This document shows positions 25,386 through 37,840 of a DNA stretch of 64,000 nucleotides, piece by piece. Positions within the stretch are counted from its first letter, which is position 1; each line of letters opens with the position of its first letter. A program made the position numbers and the translations under genes. The stretch is from NCBI GenBank assembly GCA_033977485.1, contig CM066993.1:27890001-27954000 (forward strand), given 5' to 3'. The notes below the pieces were generated by a model. It was not told the DNA's origin, made no database searches, and was given only the letters and a program-made list of their open reading frames with translations. This DNA is from Hydrangea macrophylla. Taxonomy: Eukaryota; Streptophyta; Magnoliopsida; Cornales; Hydrangeaceae.

Positions 25386-28300
25386 TCACGAAGAACCGAA
25401 AGGAGTCTTTATTCAAAGAATCACTGCTTCGTCACGAAGCACCGAAAGCGTTACGGAGTACAAGAACATCCATTTCGTCATGAAGAACCGAAAGGAGTCT
25501 TTACTCAAAGAATCACCGCTTCGTCACGAAGAACCGAAAGCGTTACGGAGTACAAGAACATCCATTTCGTCACGAAGAACCGAAATGAGTCTTTATTCAA
25601 AGAATCACTGCTTCGTCACGAAGCACCGAAAGCGTTACGGAGTACAAGAACATCCACTTCGTCACGAAGAACCGAAAGGAGTCTTTACTCAAAGAATCAC
25701 CGCTTCGTCACGAAGAACCGAAAGCGTTACGGAGTATAAAACATCCATTTCATCACGAAGAACCGAAAGGAGTCTTTACTGAAAGAATCACCGCGCTTCG
25801 TCACGAAGAACCGAAAATGTTACGGAGTACAAGAACATCCATTTCATCACGAAGAACCGAAAGGAGTCTTTACTCAAAGAATCACCGCTTCGTCACGAAG
25901 AACCGAAAGCGTTACGGAGTACAAGAACATCCATTTCGTCACGAAGAACCGAAAGGAGTTTTCACTCAAAAATCACCGCTTCGTCACAAAGAACCGAAAG
26001 CGTTACGGAGTACAAGAACATCCATTTCGTCACGAAGAATCGAAAGGAGTCTTTACTCAAAGAATCACCGCTTTGTCACGAAGAACCGAAAGCGTTACGG
26101 AGTACAAGAACATCCATTTCATCACGAAGAACCGAAAGGAGTCTTTACTCAAAGAATCACCGCTTCGTCACGAAGAACTGAAAGCGTTACGGAGTACAAG
26201 AACATCCATTTCGTCACGAAGAACCGAAAGGAGTTTTCACTCAAAAATCACCGCTTCGTCACAAAGAACCGAAAGCGTTACGGAGTACAAGAACATCCAT
26301 TTCGTCACGAAGAATCGAAAGGAGTCTTTACTCAAAGAATCACCGCTTTGTCACGAAGAACCGAAAGCGTTACGGAGTACAAGAACATCCATTTCATCAC
26401 GAAGAACCGAAAGGAGTCTTTACTCAAAGAATCACCGCTTCGTCACGAAGAACTGAAAGCGTTACGGAGTACAAGAACATCCATTTCGTCACGAAGAACC
26501 GAAAGGAGTCTTTACTGAAAGAATCACCGCTCCGTCACGAAGAACTGAAAGCGTTATAGAGTACAAGAACATCCATTTCGTCACGAAGAACCGAAAGCAG
26601 TCTTTACTCAAAGAATCACCGCTTCGTCACGAAGAACCGAAAGCGTTACGGAGTACAAGAACATCTATTTCGTCACGAAGAACTGAAAGCAGTCTTTACT
26701 CAAAGAATCACCGCTTCGTCACGAAGAACCGAAAGCGTTACGGAGTACAGGAACATCCATTTCATCACGAAGAACCGAAAGGAGTCTTTATTCAAAGAAT
26801 CACTGCTTCGTCACGAAGCACCGAAAGCGTTACGGAGTACAAGAACATCCATTTCGTCATGAAGAACCGAAAGGAGTCTTTATTCAAAGAATCACCGCTT
26901 CGTCACGAAGAACCGAAAGCGTTACGGAGTACAAGAACATCCATTTCGTCACGAAGAACTGAAAGCAGTCTTTACTCAAAGAATCACCGCTTCGTCACGA
27001 AGAACCGAAAGCGTTACGGAGTACAAGAACATCCATTTCATCACGAAGAACCGAAAGGAGTCTTTATTCAAAGAATCACTGCTTCGTCACGAAGCACCGA
27101 AAGCGTTACGGAGTACAAGAACATCCATTTCGTCATGAAGAACCGAAAGGAGTCTTTACTCAAAGAATCACCGCTTCGTCACGAAGAACCGAAAGCGTTA
27201 CGGAGTACAAGAACATCCATTTCGTCACGAAGAACCGAAATGAGTCTTTATTCAAAGAATCACTGCTTCGTCACGAAGCACCGAAAGCGTTACGGAGTAC
27301 AAGAACATCCATTTCGTCACGAAGAACCGAAAGGAGTCTTTACTCAAAGAATCACCGCTTCGTCACGAAGAACCGAAAGCGTTACGGAGTATAAGAACAT
27401 CCATTTCATCACGAAGAACCGAAAGGAGTCTTTACTGAAAGAATCACCGCGCTTCGTCACGAAGAACCGAAAATGTTACGGAGTACAAGAACATCCATTT
27501 CATCACGAAGAACCGAAAGGAGTCTTTACTCAAAGAATCACCGCTTCGTCACGAAGAACCGAAAGCGTTACGGAGTACATGAACATCCATTTCGTCACGA
27601 AGAACCGAAAGGAGTCTTTACTCAAAGAATCACCGCTTCGTCACGAAGAACTGAAAGCGTTATAGAGTACAAGAACATCCATTTCGTCACGAAGAACCGA
27701 AAGCAGTCTTTACTCAAAGAATCACCGCTTCGTCACGAAGAACTGAAAGCGTTACGGAGTACAAGAACATCCATTTCGTCACGAAGAACCGAAAGGAGTC
27801 TTTACTGAAAGAATCACCGCTTCGTCACGAAGAACCGAAAGCGTTACGGAGTACAAGAACATCCATTTCATCACGAAGAACCGAAAGGAGTCTTTATTCA
27901 AAGAATCACTGCTTCGTCACGAAGCACCGAAAGCGTTACGGAGTACAAGAACATCCATTTCGTCATGAAGAACCGAAAGGAGTCTTTACTCAAAGAATCA
28001 CCGCTTCGTCACGAAGAACCGAAAGCGTTACGGAGTACAAGAACATCCATTTCGTCACGAAGAACCGAAAGGAGTCTTTACTCAAAGAATCACCGCTTCG
28101 TCACGAAGAACTGAAAGCGTTATAGAGTACAAGAACATCCATTTCGTCACGAAGAACCGAAAGGAGTCTTTATTCAAAGAATCACTGCTTCGTCACGAAG
28201 CACCGAAAGCGTTACGGAGTACAAGAACATCCATTTCATCATGAAGAACCGAAAGGAGTCTTTACTCAAAGAATCACCGCTTCGTCACGAAGAACCGAAA

Positions 28301-30595
28301 GCGTTACGGAGTACAAGAACATCCATTTCGTCACGAAGAACCGAAATGAGTCTTTATTCAAAGAATCACTGCTTCGTCACGAAGCACCGAAAGCGTTACG
28401 GAGTACAAGAACATCCATTTCGTCACGAAGAACCGAAAGGAGTCTTTACTCAAAGAATCACCGCTTCGTCACGAAGAACCGAAAGCGTTACGGAGTATAA
28501 AACATCCATTTCATCACGAAGAACCGAAAGGAGTCTTTACTGAAAGAATCACCGCGCTTCGTCACGAAGAACCGAAAATGTTACGGAGTACAAGAACATC
28601 CATTTCATCACGAAGAACCGAAAGGAGTCTTTACTCAAAGAATCACCGCTTCGTCACGAAGAACCGAAAGCGTTACGGAGTACAAGAACATCCATTTCGT
28701 CACGAAGAACCGAAAGGAGTTTTCACTCAAAAATCACCGCTTCGTCACAAAGAACCGAAAGCGTTACGGAGTACAAGAACATCCATTTCGTCACGAAGAA
28801 TCGAAAGGAGTCTTTACTCAAAGAATCACCGCTTTGTCACGAAGAACCGAAAGCGTTACGGAGTACAAGAACATCCATTTCATCACGAAGAACCGAAAGG
28901 AGTCTTTACTCAAAGAATCACCGCTTCGTCACGAAGAACTGAAAGCGTTACGGAGTACAAGAACATCCATTTCGTCACGAAGAACCGAAAGGAGTTTTCA
29001 CTCAAAAATCACCGCTTCGTCACAAAGAACCGAAAGCGTTACGGAGTACAAGAACATCCATTTCGTCACGAAGAATCGAAAGGAGTCTTTACTCAAAGAA
29101 TCACCGCTTTGTCACGAAGAACCGAAAGCGTTACGGAGTACAAGAACATCCATTTCATCACGAAGAACCGAAAGGAGTCTTTACTCAAAGAATCACCGCT
29201 TCGTCACGAAGAACTGAAAGCGTTACGGAGTACAAGAACATCCATTTCGTCACGAAGAACCGAAAGGAGTCTTTACTGAAAGAATCACCGCTCCGTCACG
29301 AAGAACTGAAAGCGTTATAGAGTACAAGAACATCCATTTCGTCACGAAGAACCGAAAGCAGTCTTTACTCAAAGAATCACCGCTTCGTCACGAAGAACCG
29401 AAAGCGTTACGGAGTACAAGAACATCCATTTCGTCACGAAGAACTGAAAGCAGTCTTTACTCAAAGAATCACCGCTTCGTCACGAAGAACCGAAAGCGTT
29501 ACGGAGTACAAGAACATCCATTTCATCACGAAGAACCGAAAGGAGTCTTTATTCAAAGAATCACTGCTTCGTCACGAAGCACCGAAAGCGTTACGGAGTA
29601 CAAGAACATCCATTTCGTCATGAAGAACCGAAAGGAGTCTTTATTCAAAGAATCACCGCTTCGTCACGAAGAACCGAAAGCGTTACGGAGTACAAGAACA
29701 TCCATTTCGTCACGAAGAACTGAAAGCAGTCTTTACTCAAAGAATCACCGCTTCGTCACGAAGAACCGAAAGCGTTACGGAGTACAAGAACATCCATTTC
29801 ATCACGAAGAACCGAAAGGAGTCTTTATTCAAAGAATCACTGCTTCGTCACGAAGCACCGAAAGCGTTACGGAGTACAAGAACATCCATTTCGTCATGAA
29901 GAACCGAAAGGAGTCTTTACTCAAAGAATCACCGCTTCGTCACGAAGAACCGAAAGCGTTACGGAGTACAAGAACATCCATTTCGTCACGAAGAACCGAA
30001 ATGAGTCTTTATTCAAAGAATCACTGCTTCGTCACGAAGCACCGAAAGCGTTACGGAGTACAAGAACATCCATTTCGTCACGAAGAACCGAAAGGAGTCT
30101 TTACTCAAAGAATCACCGCTTCGTCACGAAGAACCGAAAGCGTTACGGAGTATAAGAACATCCATTTCATCACGAAGAACCGAAAGGAGTCTTTACTGAA
30201 AGAATCACCGCGCTTCGTCACGAAGAACCGAAAATGTTACGGAGTACAAGAACATCCATTTCATCACGAAGAACCGAAAGGAGTCTTTACTCAAAGAATC
30301 ACCGCTTCGTCACGAAGAACCGAAAGCGTTACGGAGTACATGAACATCCATTTCGTCACGAAGAACCGAAAGGAGTCTTTACTCAAAGAATCACCGCTTC
30401 GTCACGAAGAACTGAAAGCGTTATAGAGTACAAGAACATCCATTTCGTCACGAAGAACCGAAAGCAGTCTTTACTCAAAGAATCACCGCTTCGTCACGAA
30501 GAACTGAAAGCGTTACGGAGTACAAGAACATCCATTTCGTCACGAAGAACCGAAAGGAGTCTTTACTGAAAGAATCACCGCTTCGTCACGAAGAA
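25386..30595 (+). repeat. 2,761-bp (30-monomer) higher-order repeat, two copies
   Basis: About 25,386-27,834 matches about 28,147-30,595 at an offset of 2,761 bp (30 x 92 + 1). The copies share GTATAAAAC (25,735 and 28,496), paired GTTTTCAC blocks, CCGCTCCGTC (26,528 and 29,289) and GTACATGAAC (about 27,575 and 30,336). The roughly 310 bp between the copies are ordinary monomers. Point differences include ACATCCACTTCG near 25,653 and GTACAGGAAC near 26,748 in the first copy. Confidence 0.8.
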
Positions 30596-32712
30596 CTGAA
30601 AGCGTTATAGAGTACAAGAACATCCATTTCGTCACGAAGAACCGAAAGCAGTCTTTACTCAAAGAATCACCGCTTCGTCACGAAGAACCGAAAGCGTTAC
30701 GGAGTACAAGAACATCCATTTCGTCACGAACAACCGAAAGGAGTCTTTATTCAAAGAATCACCGCTTCGTCACGAAGAACAGAAAGTGTTACGGAGTACA
30801 AGAACATCCATTTCGTCACGAAGAACCGAAAGGAGTCTTTACTCAAAGAATCACCGCTTCGTCACGAAGAGCCGAAAGCGTTACGGAGTATAAGAACATC
30901 CATTTCGTCACGAAGAACCGAAAGGAGTTTTCACTCAAAAATCACCGCTTCGTCACAAAGAACCGAAAGCGTTACGGAGTACAAGAACATCCATTTCGTC
31001 ACGAAGAATCGAAAGGAGTCTTTACTCAAAGAATCACCGCTTTGTCACGAAGAACCGAAAGCGTTACGGAGTACAAGAACATCCATTTCATCACGAAGAA
31101 CCGAAAGGAGTCTTTACTCAAAGAATCACCGCTTCGTCACGAAGAACTGAAAGCGTTACGGAGTACAAGAACATCCATTTCGTCACGAAGAACCGAAAGG
31201 AGTTTTCACTCAAAAATCACCGCTTCGTCACAAAGAACCGAAAGCGTTACGGAGTACAAGAACATCCATTTCGTCACGAAGAATCGAAAGGAGTCTTTAC
31301 TCAAAGAATCACCGCTTTGTCACGAAGAACCGAAAGCGTTACGGAGTACAAGAACATCCATTTCATCACGAAGAACCGAAAGGAGTCTTTACTCAAAGAA
31401 TCACCGCTTCGTCACGAAGAACTGAAAGCGTTACGGAGTACAAGAACATCCATTTCGTCACGAAGAACCGAAAGGAGTCTTTACTGAAAGAATCACCGCT
31501 CCGTCACGAAGAACTGAAAGCGTTATAGAGTACAAGAACATCCATTTCGTCACGAAGAACCGAAAGCAGTCTTTACTCAAAGAATCACCGCTTCGTCACG
31601 AAGAACCGAAAGCGTTACGGAGTACAAGAACATCCATTTCGTCACGAAGAACTGAAAGCAGTCTTTACTCAAAGAATCACCGCTTCGTCACGAAGAACCG
31701 AAAGCGTTACGGAGTACAAGAACATCCATTTCATCACGAAGAACCGAAAGGAGTCTTTATTCAAAGAATCACTGCTTCGTCACGAAGCACCGAAAGCGTT
31801 ACGGAGTACAAGAACATCCATTTCGTCATGAAGAACCGAAAGGAGTCTTTATTCAAAGAATCACCGCTTCGTCACGAAGAACCGAAAGCGTTACGGAGTA
31901 CAAGAACATCCATTTCGTCACGAAGAACTGAAAGCAGTCTTTACTCAAAGAATCACCGCTTCGTCACGAAGAACCGAAAGCGTTACGGAGTACAAGAACA
32001 TCCATTTCATCACGAAGAACCGAAAGGAGTCTTTATTCAAAGAATCACTGCTTCGTCACGAAGCACCGAAAGCGTTACGGAGTACAAGAACATCCATTTC
32101 GTCATGAAGAACCGAAAGGAGTCTTTACTCAAAGAATCACCGCTTCGTCACGAAGAACCGAAAGCGTTACGGAGTACAAGAACATCCATTTCGTCACGAA
32201 GAACCGAAATGAGTCTTTATTCAAAGAATCACTGCTTCGTCACGAAGCACCGAAAGCGTTACGGAGTACAAGAACATCCATTTCGTCACGAAGAACCGAA
32301 AGGAGTCTTTACTCAAAGAATCACCGCTTCGTCACGAAGAACCGAAAGCGTTACGGAGTATAAGAACATCCATTTCATCACGAAGAACCGAAAGGAGTCT
32401 TTACTGAAAGAATCACCGCGCTTCGTCACGAAGAACCGAAAATGTTACGGAGTACAAGAACATCCATTTCATCACGAAGAACCGAAAGGAGTCTTTACTC
32501 AAAGAATCACCGCTTCGTCACGAAGAACCGAAAGCGTTACGGAGTACATGAACATCCATTTCGTCACGAAGAACCGAAAGGAGTCTTTACTCAAAGAATC
32601 ACCGCTTCGTCACGAAGAACTGAAAGCGTTATAGAGTACAAGAACATCCATTTCGTCACGAAGAACCGAAAGCAGTCTTTACTCAAAGAATCACCGCTTC
32701 GTCACGAAGAAC
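28694..32712 (+). repeat. 2,208-bp (24-monomer) offset duplication
   Basis: About 28,694-30,504 recurs at 30,902-32,712, an offset of exactly 24 x 92 bp. It overlaps the right member of the 2,761-bp pair, so the same marker block (paired GTTTTCAC, CCGCTCCGTC, GTACATGAAC) appears three times between 25.8 and 32.7 kb with two different spacings. This implies successive duplications with different endpoints. Confidence 0.78.
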
Positions 32713-33865
32713 CGAAAGCGTTACGGAGTACAAGAACATCCATTTCGTCACGAAGAACCGAAAGGAGTTTTTATTCAAAGAATCACCGCTTCGTCACGAA
32801 GAACCGAAAGCGTTACGGAGTACAAGAACATCCATTTCATCACGAAGAACCGAAAGGAGTCTTTATTCAAAGAATCACTGCTTCGTCACGAAGCACCGAA
32901 AGCGTTACGGAGTACAAGAACATCCATTTCGTCATGAAGAACCGAAAGGAGTCTTTACTCAAAGAATCACCGCTTCGTCACGAAGAACCGAAAGCGTTAC
33001 GGAGTACAAGAACATCCATTTCGTCACGAAGAACCGAAATGAGTCTTTATTCAAAGAATCACTGCTTCGTCACGAAGCACCGAAAGCGTTACGGAGTACA
33101 AGAACATCCATTTCGTCACGAAGAACCGAAAGGAGTCTTTACTCAAAGAATCACCGCTTCGTCACGAAGAACCGAAAGCGTTACGGAGTATAAGAACATC
33201 CATTTCATCACGAAGAACCGAAAGGAGTCTTTACTGAAAGAATCACCGCGCTTCGTCACGAAGAACCGAAAATGTTACGGAGTACAAGAACATCCATTTC
33301 ATCACGAAGAACCGAAAGGAGTCTTTACTCAAAGAATCACCGCTTCGTCACGAAGAACCGAAAGCGTTACGGAGTACATGAACATCCATTTCGTCACGAA
33401 GAACCGAAAGGAGTCTTTACTCAAAGAATCACCGCTTCGTCACGAAGAACTGAAAGCGTTATAGAGTACAAGAACATCCTTTTCGTCACGAAGAACCGAA
33501 AGCAGTCTTTACTCAAAGAATCACCGCTTCGTCACGAAGAACCGAAAGCGTTACGGAGTACAAGAACATCCATTTCGTCACGAAGAACCGAAAGGAGTTT
33601 TTATTCAAAGAATCACCGCTTCGTCACGAAGAACCGAAAGCGTTACGGAGTACAAGAACATCCATTTCATCACGAAGAACCGAAAGGAGTCTTTATTCAA
33701 AGAATCACTGCTTCGTCACGAAGCACCGAAAGCGTTACGGAGTACAAGAACATCCATTTCGTCATGAAGAACCGAAAGGAGTCTTTACTCAAAGAATCAC
33801 CGCTTCGTCACGAAGAACCGAAAGCGTTACGGAGTACAAGAACATCCATTTCGTCACGAAGAACC
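31940..33865 (+). repeat. 830-bp (9-monomer) array, about 2.3 copies
   Basis: The same 830-bp unit as at 17.1 kb recurs, with TCATGAAGAACC at 32,101, 32,931 and 33,761 and GTACATGAAC at about 32,543 and 33,373. The second unit holds ACATCCTTTTCG near 33,477, the variant also found near 18,841 and 39,371. The third unit stops near 33,865, where CGAAATGAG is replaced by CGAAAGGAG. Confidence 0.83.
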
Positions 33866-36800
33866 GAAAGGAGTCTTTACTCAAAGAATCACCGCTTCGT
33901 CACGAAGAACTGAAAGCGTTATAGAGTACAAGAACATCCATTTCGTCACGAAGAACCGAAAGCAGTCATTACTCAAAGAATCACCGCTTCGTCACGAAGA
34001 ACCGAAAGCGTTACGGAGTACAAGAACATCCATTTTGTCACGAAGAACCGAAAGGAGTCTTTATTCAAAGAATCACCGCTTCGTCACGAAGAACAGAAAG
34101 TGTTACGGAGTACAAGAACATCCATTTCGTCACGAAGAACCGAAATGAGTCTTTACTTAAAGAATCACCGCTTCGTCACGAAGAACCGAAAGCGTTACGG
34201 AGTATAAGAACATCCATTTTGTTACGAAGAACCGAAAGGAGTCTTTACTGAAAGAATCACCGCGCTTCGTCATGAAGAACCGAAAACGTTACGGAGTACA
34301 AGAACATCCATTTCGTCACGAAGAACCGAAAGGAGTTTTCACTCAAAAATCACCGCTTCGTCACAAAGAACCGAAAGTGTTACGGAGTACAAGAACATCC
34401 ATTTCGTCACGAAGAACCGAAAGGAGTCTTTACTCAAAGAATCACCGCTTCGTCACGAAGAACTGAAAGCGTTATAGAGTACAAGAACATCCATTTCGTC
34501 ACGAAGAACCGAAAGCAGTCTTTACTCAAAGAATCACCGCTTCGTCACGAAGAACCGAAAGCGTTACGGAGTACAAGAACATCCATTTCGTCACGAAGAA
34601 CCGAAAGGAGTCTTTACTCAAAGAATCACCGCTTCGTCACGAAGAACTGAAAGCGTTATAGAGTACAAGAACATCCATTTCGTCACGAAGAACCGAAAGC
34701 AGTCATTACTCAAAGAATCACCGCTTCGTCACGAAGAACCGAAAGCGTTACGGAGTACAAGAACATCCATTTTGTCACGAAGAACCGAAAGGAGTCTTTA
34801 TTCAAAGAATCACCGCTTCGTCACGAAGAACAGAAAGTGTTACGGAGTACAAGAACATCCATTTCGTCACGAAGAACCGAAATGAGTCTTTACTGAAAGA
34901 ATCACCGCTTCGTCACGAAGCACCGAAAGCGTTACGGAGTACAAGAACATCCATTTCGTCACGAAGAACCGAAAGGAGTCTTTACTCAAAGAATCACCGC
35001 TTCGTCACGAAGAACCGAAAGCGTTACGGAGTACAAGAACATCCATTTCGTCACGAAGAACCAAAAGGAGTCTTTACTCAAAGAATCACAGCTTCGTCAT
35101 GAAGAACTGAAAGCGTTACGGAGTACAAGAACATCCATTTCGTCACGAAGAACCGAAAGGAGTCTTTACTCAAAGAATCACCGCTTCGTCACGAAGAACT
35201 GAAAGCGTTATAGAGTACAAGAACATCCATTTCGTCACGAAGAACCGAAAGCAGTCTTTACTCAAAGAATCACCGCTTCGTCACGAAGAACCGAAAGCGT
35301 TACGGAGTACAAGAACATCCATTTCATCACGAAGAACCGAAAGGAGTTTTTATTCAAAGAATCACCGCTTCGTCACGAAGAACCGAAAGCGTTACGGAGT
35401 ACAAGAACATCCATTTCATCACGAAGAACCGAAAGGAGTCTTTATTCAAAGAATCACTGCTTCGTCACGAAGCACCGAAAGCGTTACGGAGTACAAGAAC
35501 ATCCATTTCGTCATGAAGAACCGAAAGGAGTCTTTACTCAAAGAATCACCGCTTCGTCACGAAGAACCGAAAGCGTTACGGAGTACAAGAACATCCATTT
35601 CGTCACGAAGAACCGAAATGAGTCTTTATTCAAAGAATCACTGCTTCGTCACGAAGCACCGAAAGCGTTACGGAGTACAAGAACATCCATTTCGTCACGA
35701 AGAACCGAAAGGAGTCTTTACTCAAAGAATCACCGCTTCGTCACGAAGAACCGAAAGCGTTACGGAGTATAAGAACATCCATTTCATCACGAAGAACCGA
35801 AAGGAGTCTTTACTGAAAGAATCACCGCGCTTCGTCACGAAGAACCGAAAATGTTACGGAGTACAAGAACATCCATTTCATCACGAAGAACCGAAAGGAG
35901 TCTTTACTCAAAGAATCACCGCTTCGTCACGAAGAACCGAAAGCGTTACGGAGTACAAGAACATCCATTTCGTCACGAAGAACCGAAAGGAGTCTTTACT
36001 CAAAGAATCACCGCTTCGTCACGAAGAACTGAAAGCGTTATAGAGTACAAGAACATCCATTTCGTCACGAAGAACCGAAAGCAGTCTTTACTCAAAGAAT
36101 CACCGCTTCGTCACGAAGAACCGAAAGCGTTACGGAGTACAAGAACATCCATTTCGTCACGAAGAACCGAAAGGAGTTTTTATTCAAAGAATCACCGCTT
36201 CGTCACGAAGAACCGAAAGCGTTACGGAGTACAAGAACATCCATTTCATCACGAAGAACCGAAAGGAGTCTTTATTCAAAGAATCACTGCTTCGTCACGA
36301 AGCACCGAAAGCGTTACGGAGTACAAGAACATCCATTTCGTCATGAAGAACCGAAAGGAGTCTTTACTCAAAGAATCACCGCTTCGTCACGAAGAACCGA
36401 AAGCGTTACGGAGTACAAGAACATCCATTTCGTCACGAAGAACCGAAATGAGTCTTTATTCAAAGAATCACTGCTTCGTCACGAAGCACCGAAAGCGTTA
36501 CGGAGTACAAGAACATCCATTTCGTCACGAAGAACCGAAAGGAGTCTTTACTCAAAGAATCACCGCTTCGTCACGAAGAACCGAAAGCGTTACGGAGTAT
36601 AAAACATCCATTTCATCACGAAGAACCGAAAGGAGTCTTTACTGAAAGAATCACCGCGCTTCGTCACGAAGAACCGAAAATGTTACGGAGTACAAGAACA
36701 TCCATTTCATCACGAAGAACCGAAAGGAGTCTTTACTCAAAGAATCACCGCTTCGTCACGAAGAACCGAAAGCGTTACGGAGTACAAGAACATCCATTTC

Positions 36801-37840
36801 GTCACGAAGAACCGAAAGGAGTTTTCACTCAAAAATCACCGCTTCGTCACAAAGAACCGAAAGCGTTACGGAGTACAAGAACATCCATTTCGTCACGAAG
36901 AATCGAAAGGAGTCTTTACTCAAAGAATCACCGCTTTGTCACGAAGAACCGAAAGCGTTACGGAGTACAAGAACATCCATTTCATCACGAAGAACCGAAA
37001 GGAGTCTTTACTCAAAGAATCACCGCTTCGTCACGAAGAACTGAAAGCGTTACGGAGTACAAGAACATCCATTTCGTCACGAAGAACCGAAAGGAGTTTT
37101 CACTCAAAAATCACCGCTTCGTCACAAAGAACCGAAAGCGTTACGGAGTACAAGAACATCCATTTCGTCACGAAGAATCGAAAGGAGTCTTTACTCAAAG
37201 AATCACCGCTTTGTCACGAAGAACCGAAAGCGTTACGGAGTACAAGAACATCCATTTCATCACGAAGAACCAAAAGGAGTCTTTACTCAAAGAATCACCG
37301 CTTCGTCACGAAGAACTGAAAGCGTTACGGAGTACAAGAACATCCATTTCGTCACGAAGAACCGAAAGGAGTCTTTACTGAAAGAATCACCGCTCCGTCA
37401 CGAAGAACTGAAAGCGTTATAGAGTACAAGAACATCCATTTCGTCACGAAGAACCGAAAGCAGTCTTTACTCAAAGAATCACCGCTTCGTCACGAAGAAC
37501 CGAAAGCGTTACGGAGTACAAGAACATCCATTTCGTCACGAAGAACTGAAAGCAGTCTTTACTCAAAGAATCACCGCTTCGTCACGAAGAACCGAAAGCG
37601 TTACGGAGTACAAGAACATCCATTTCATCACGAAGAACCGAAAGGAGTCTTTATTCAAAGAATCACTGCTTCGTCACGAAGCACCGAAAGCGTTACGGAG
37701 TACAAGAACATCCATTTCGTCATGAAGAACCGAAAGGAGTCTTTATTCAAAGAATCACCGCTTCGTCACGAAGAACCGAAAGCGTTACGGAGTACAAGAA
37801 CATCCATTTCGTCACGAAGAACTGAAAGCAGTCTTTACTC
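33000..37840 (+). repeat. Rearranged partial third copy of the 6.9-kb segment
   Basis: Three different offsets connect this stretch to 18.4-24.1 kb. About 33.0-33.8 kb matches 18.4-19.2 kb at offset 14,636. About 33.9-34.4 kb matches 20.0-20.5 kb at offset 13,900. About 35.1-37.8 kb matches 21.4-24.1 kb at offset 13,716. The first change in offset is 736 bp (8 monomers missing) and the second 184 bp (2 monomers). The join at 34.4-35.1 kb is a patchwork of short runs. The history is therefore copying followed by whole-monomer deletions. Confidence 0.75.
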
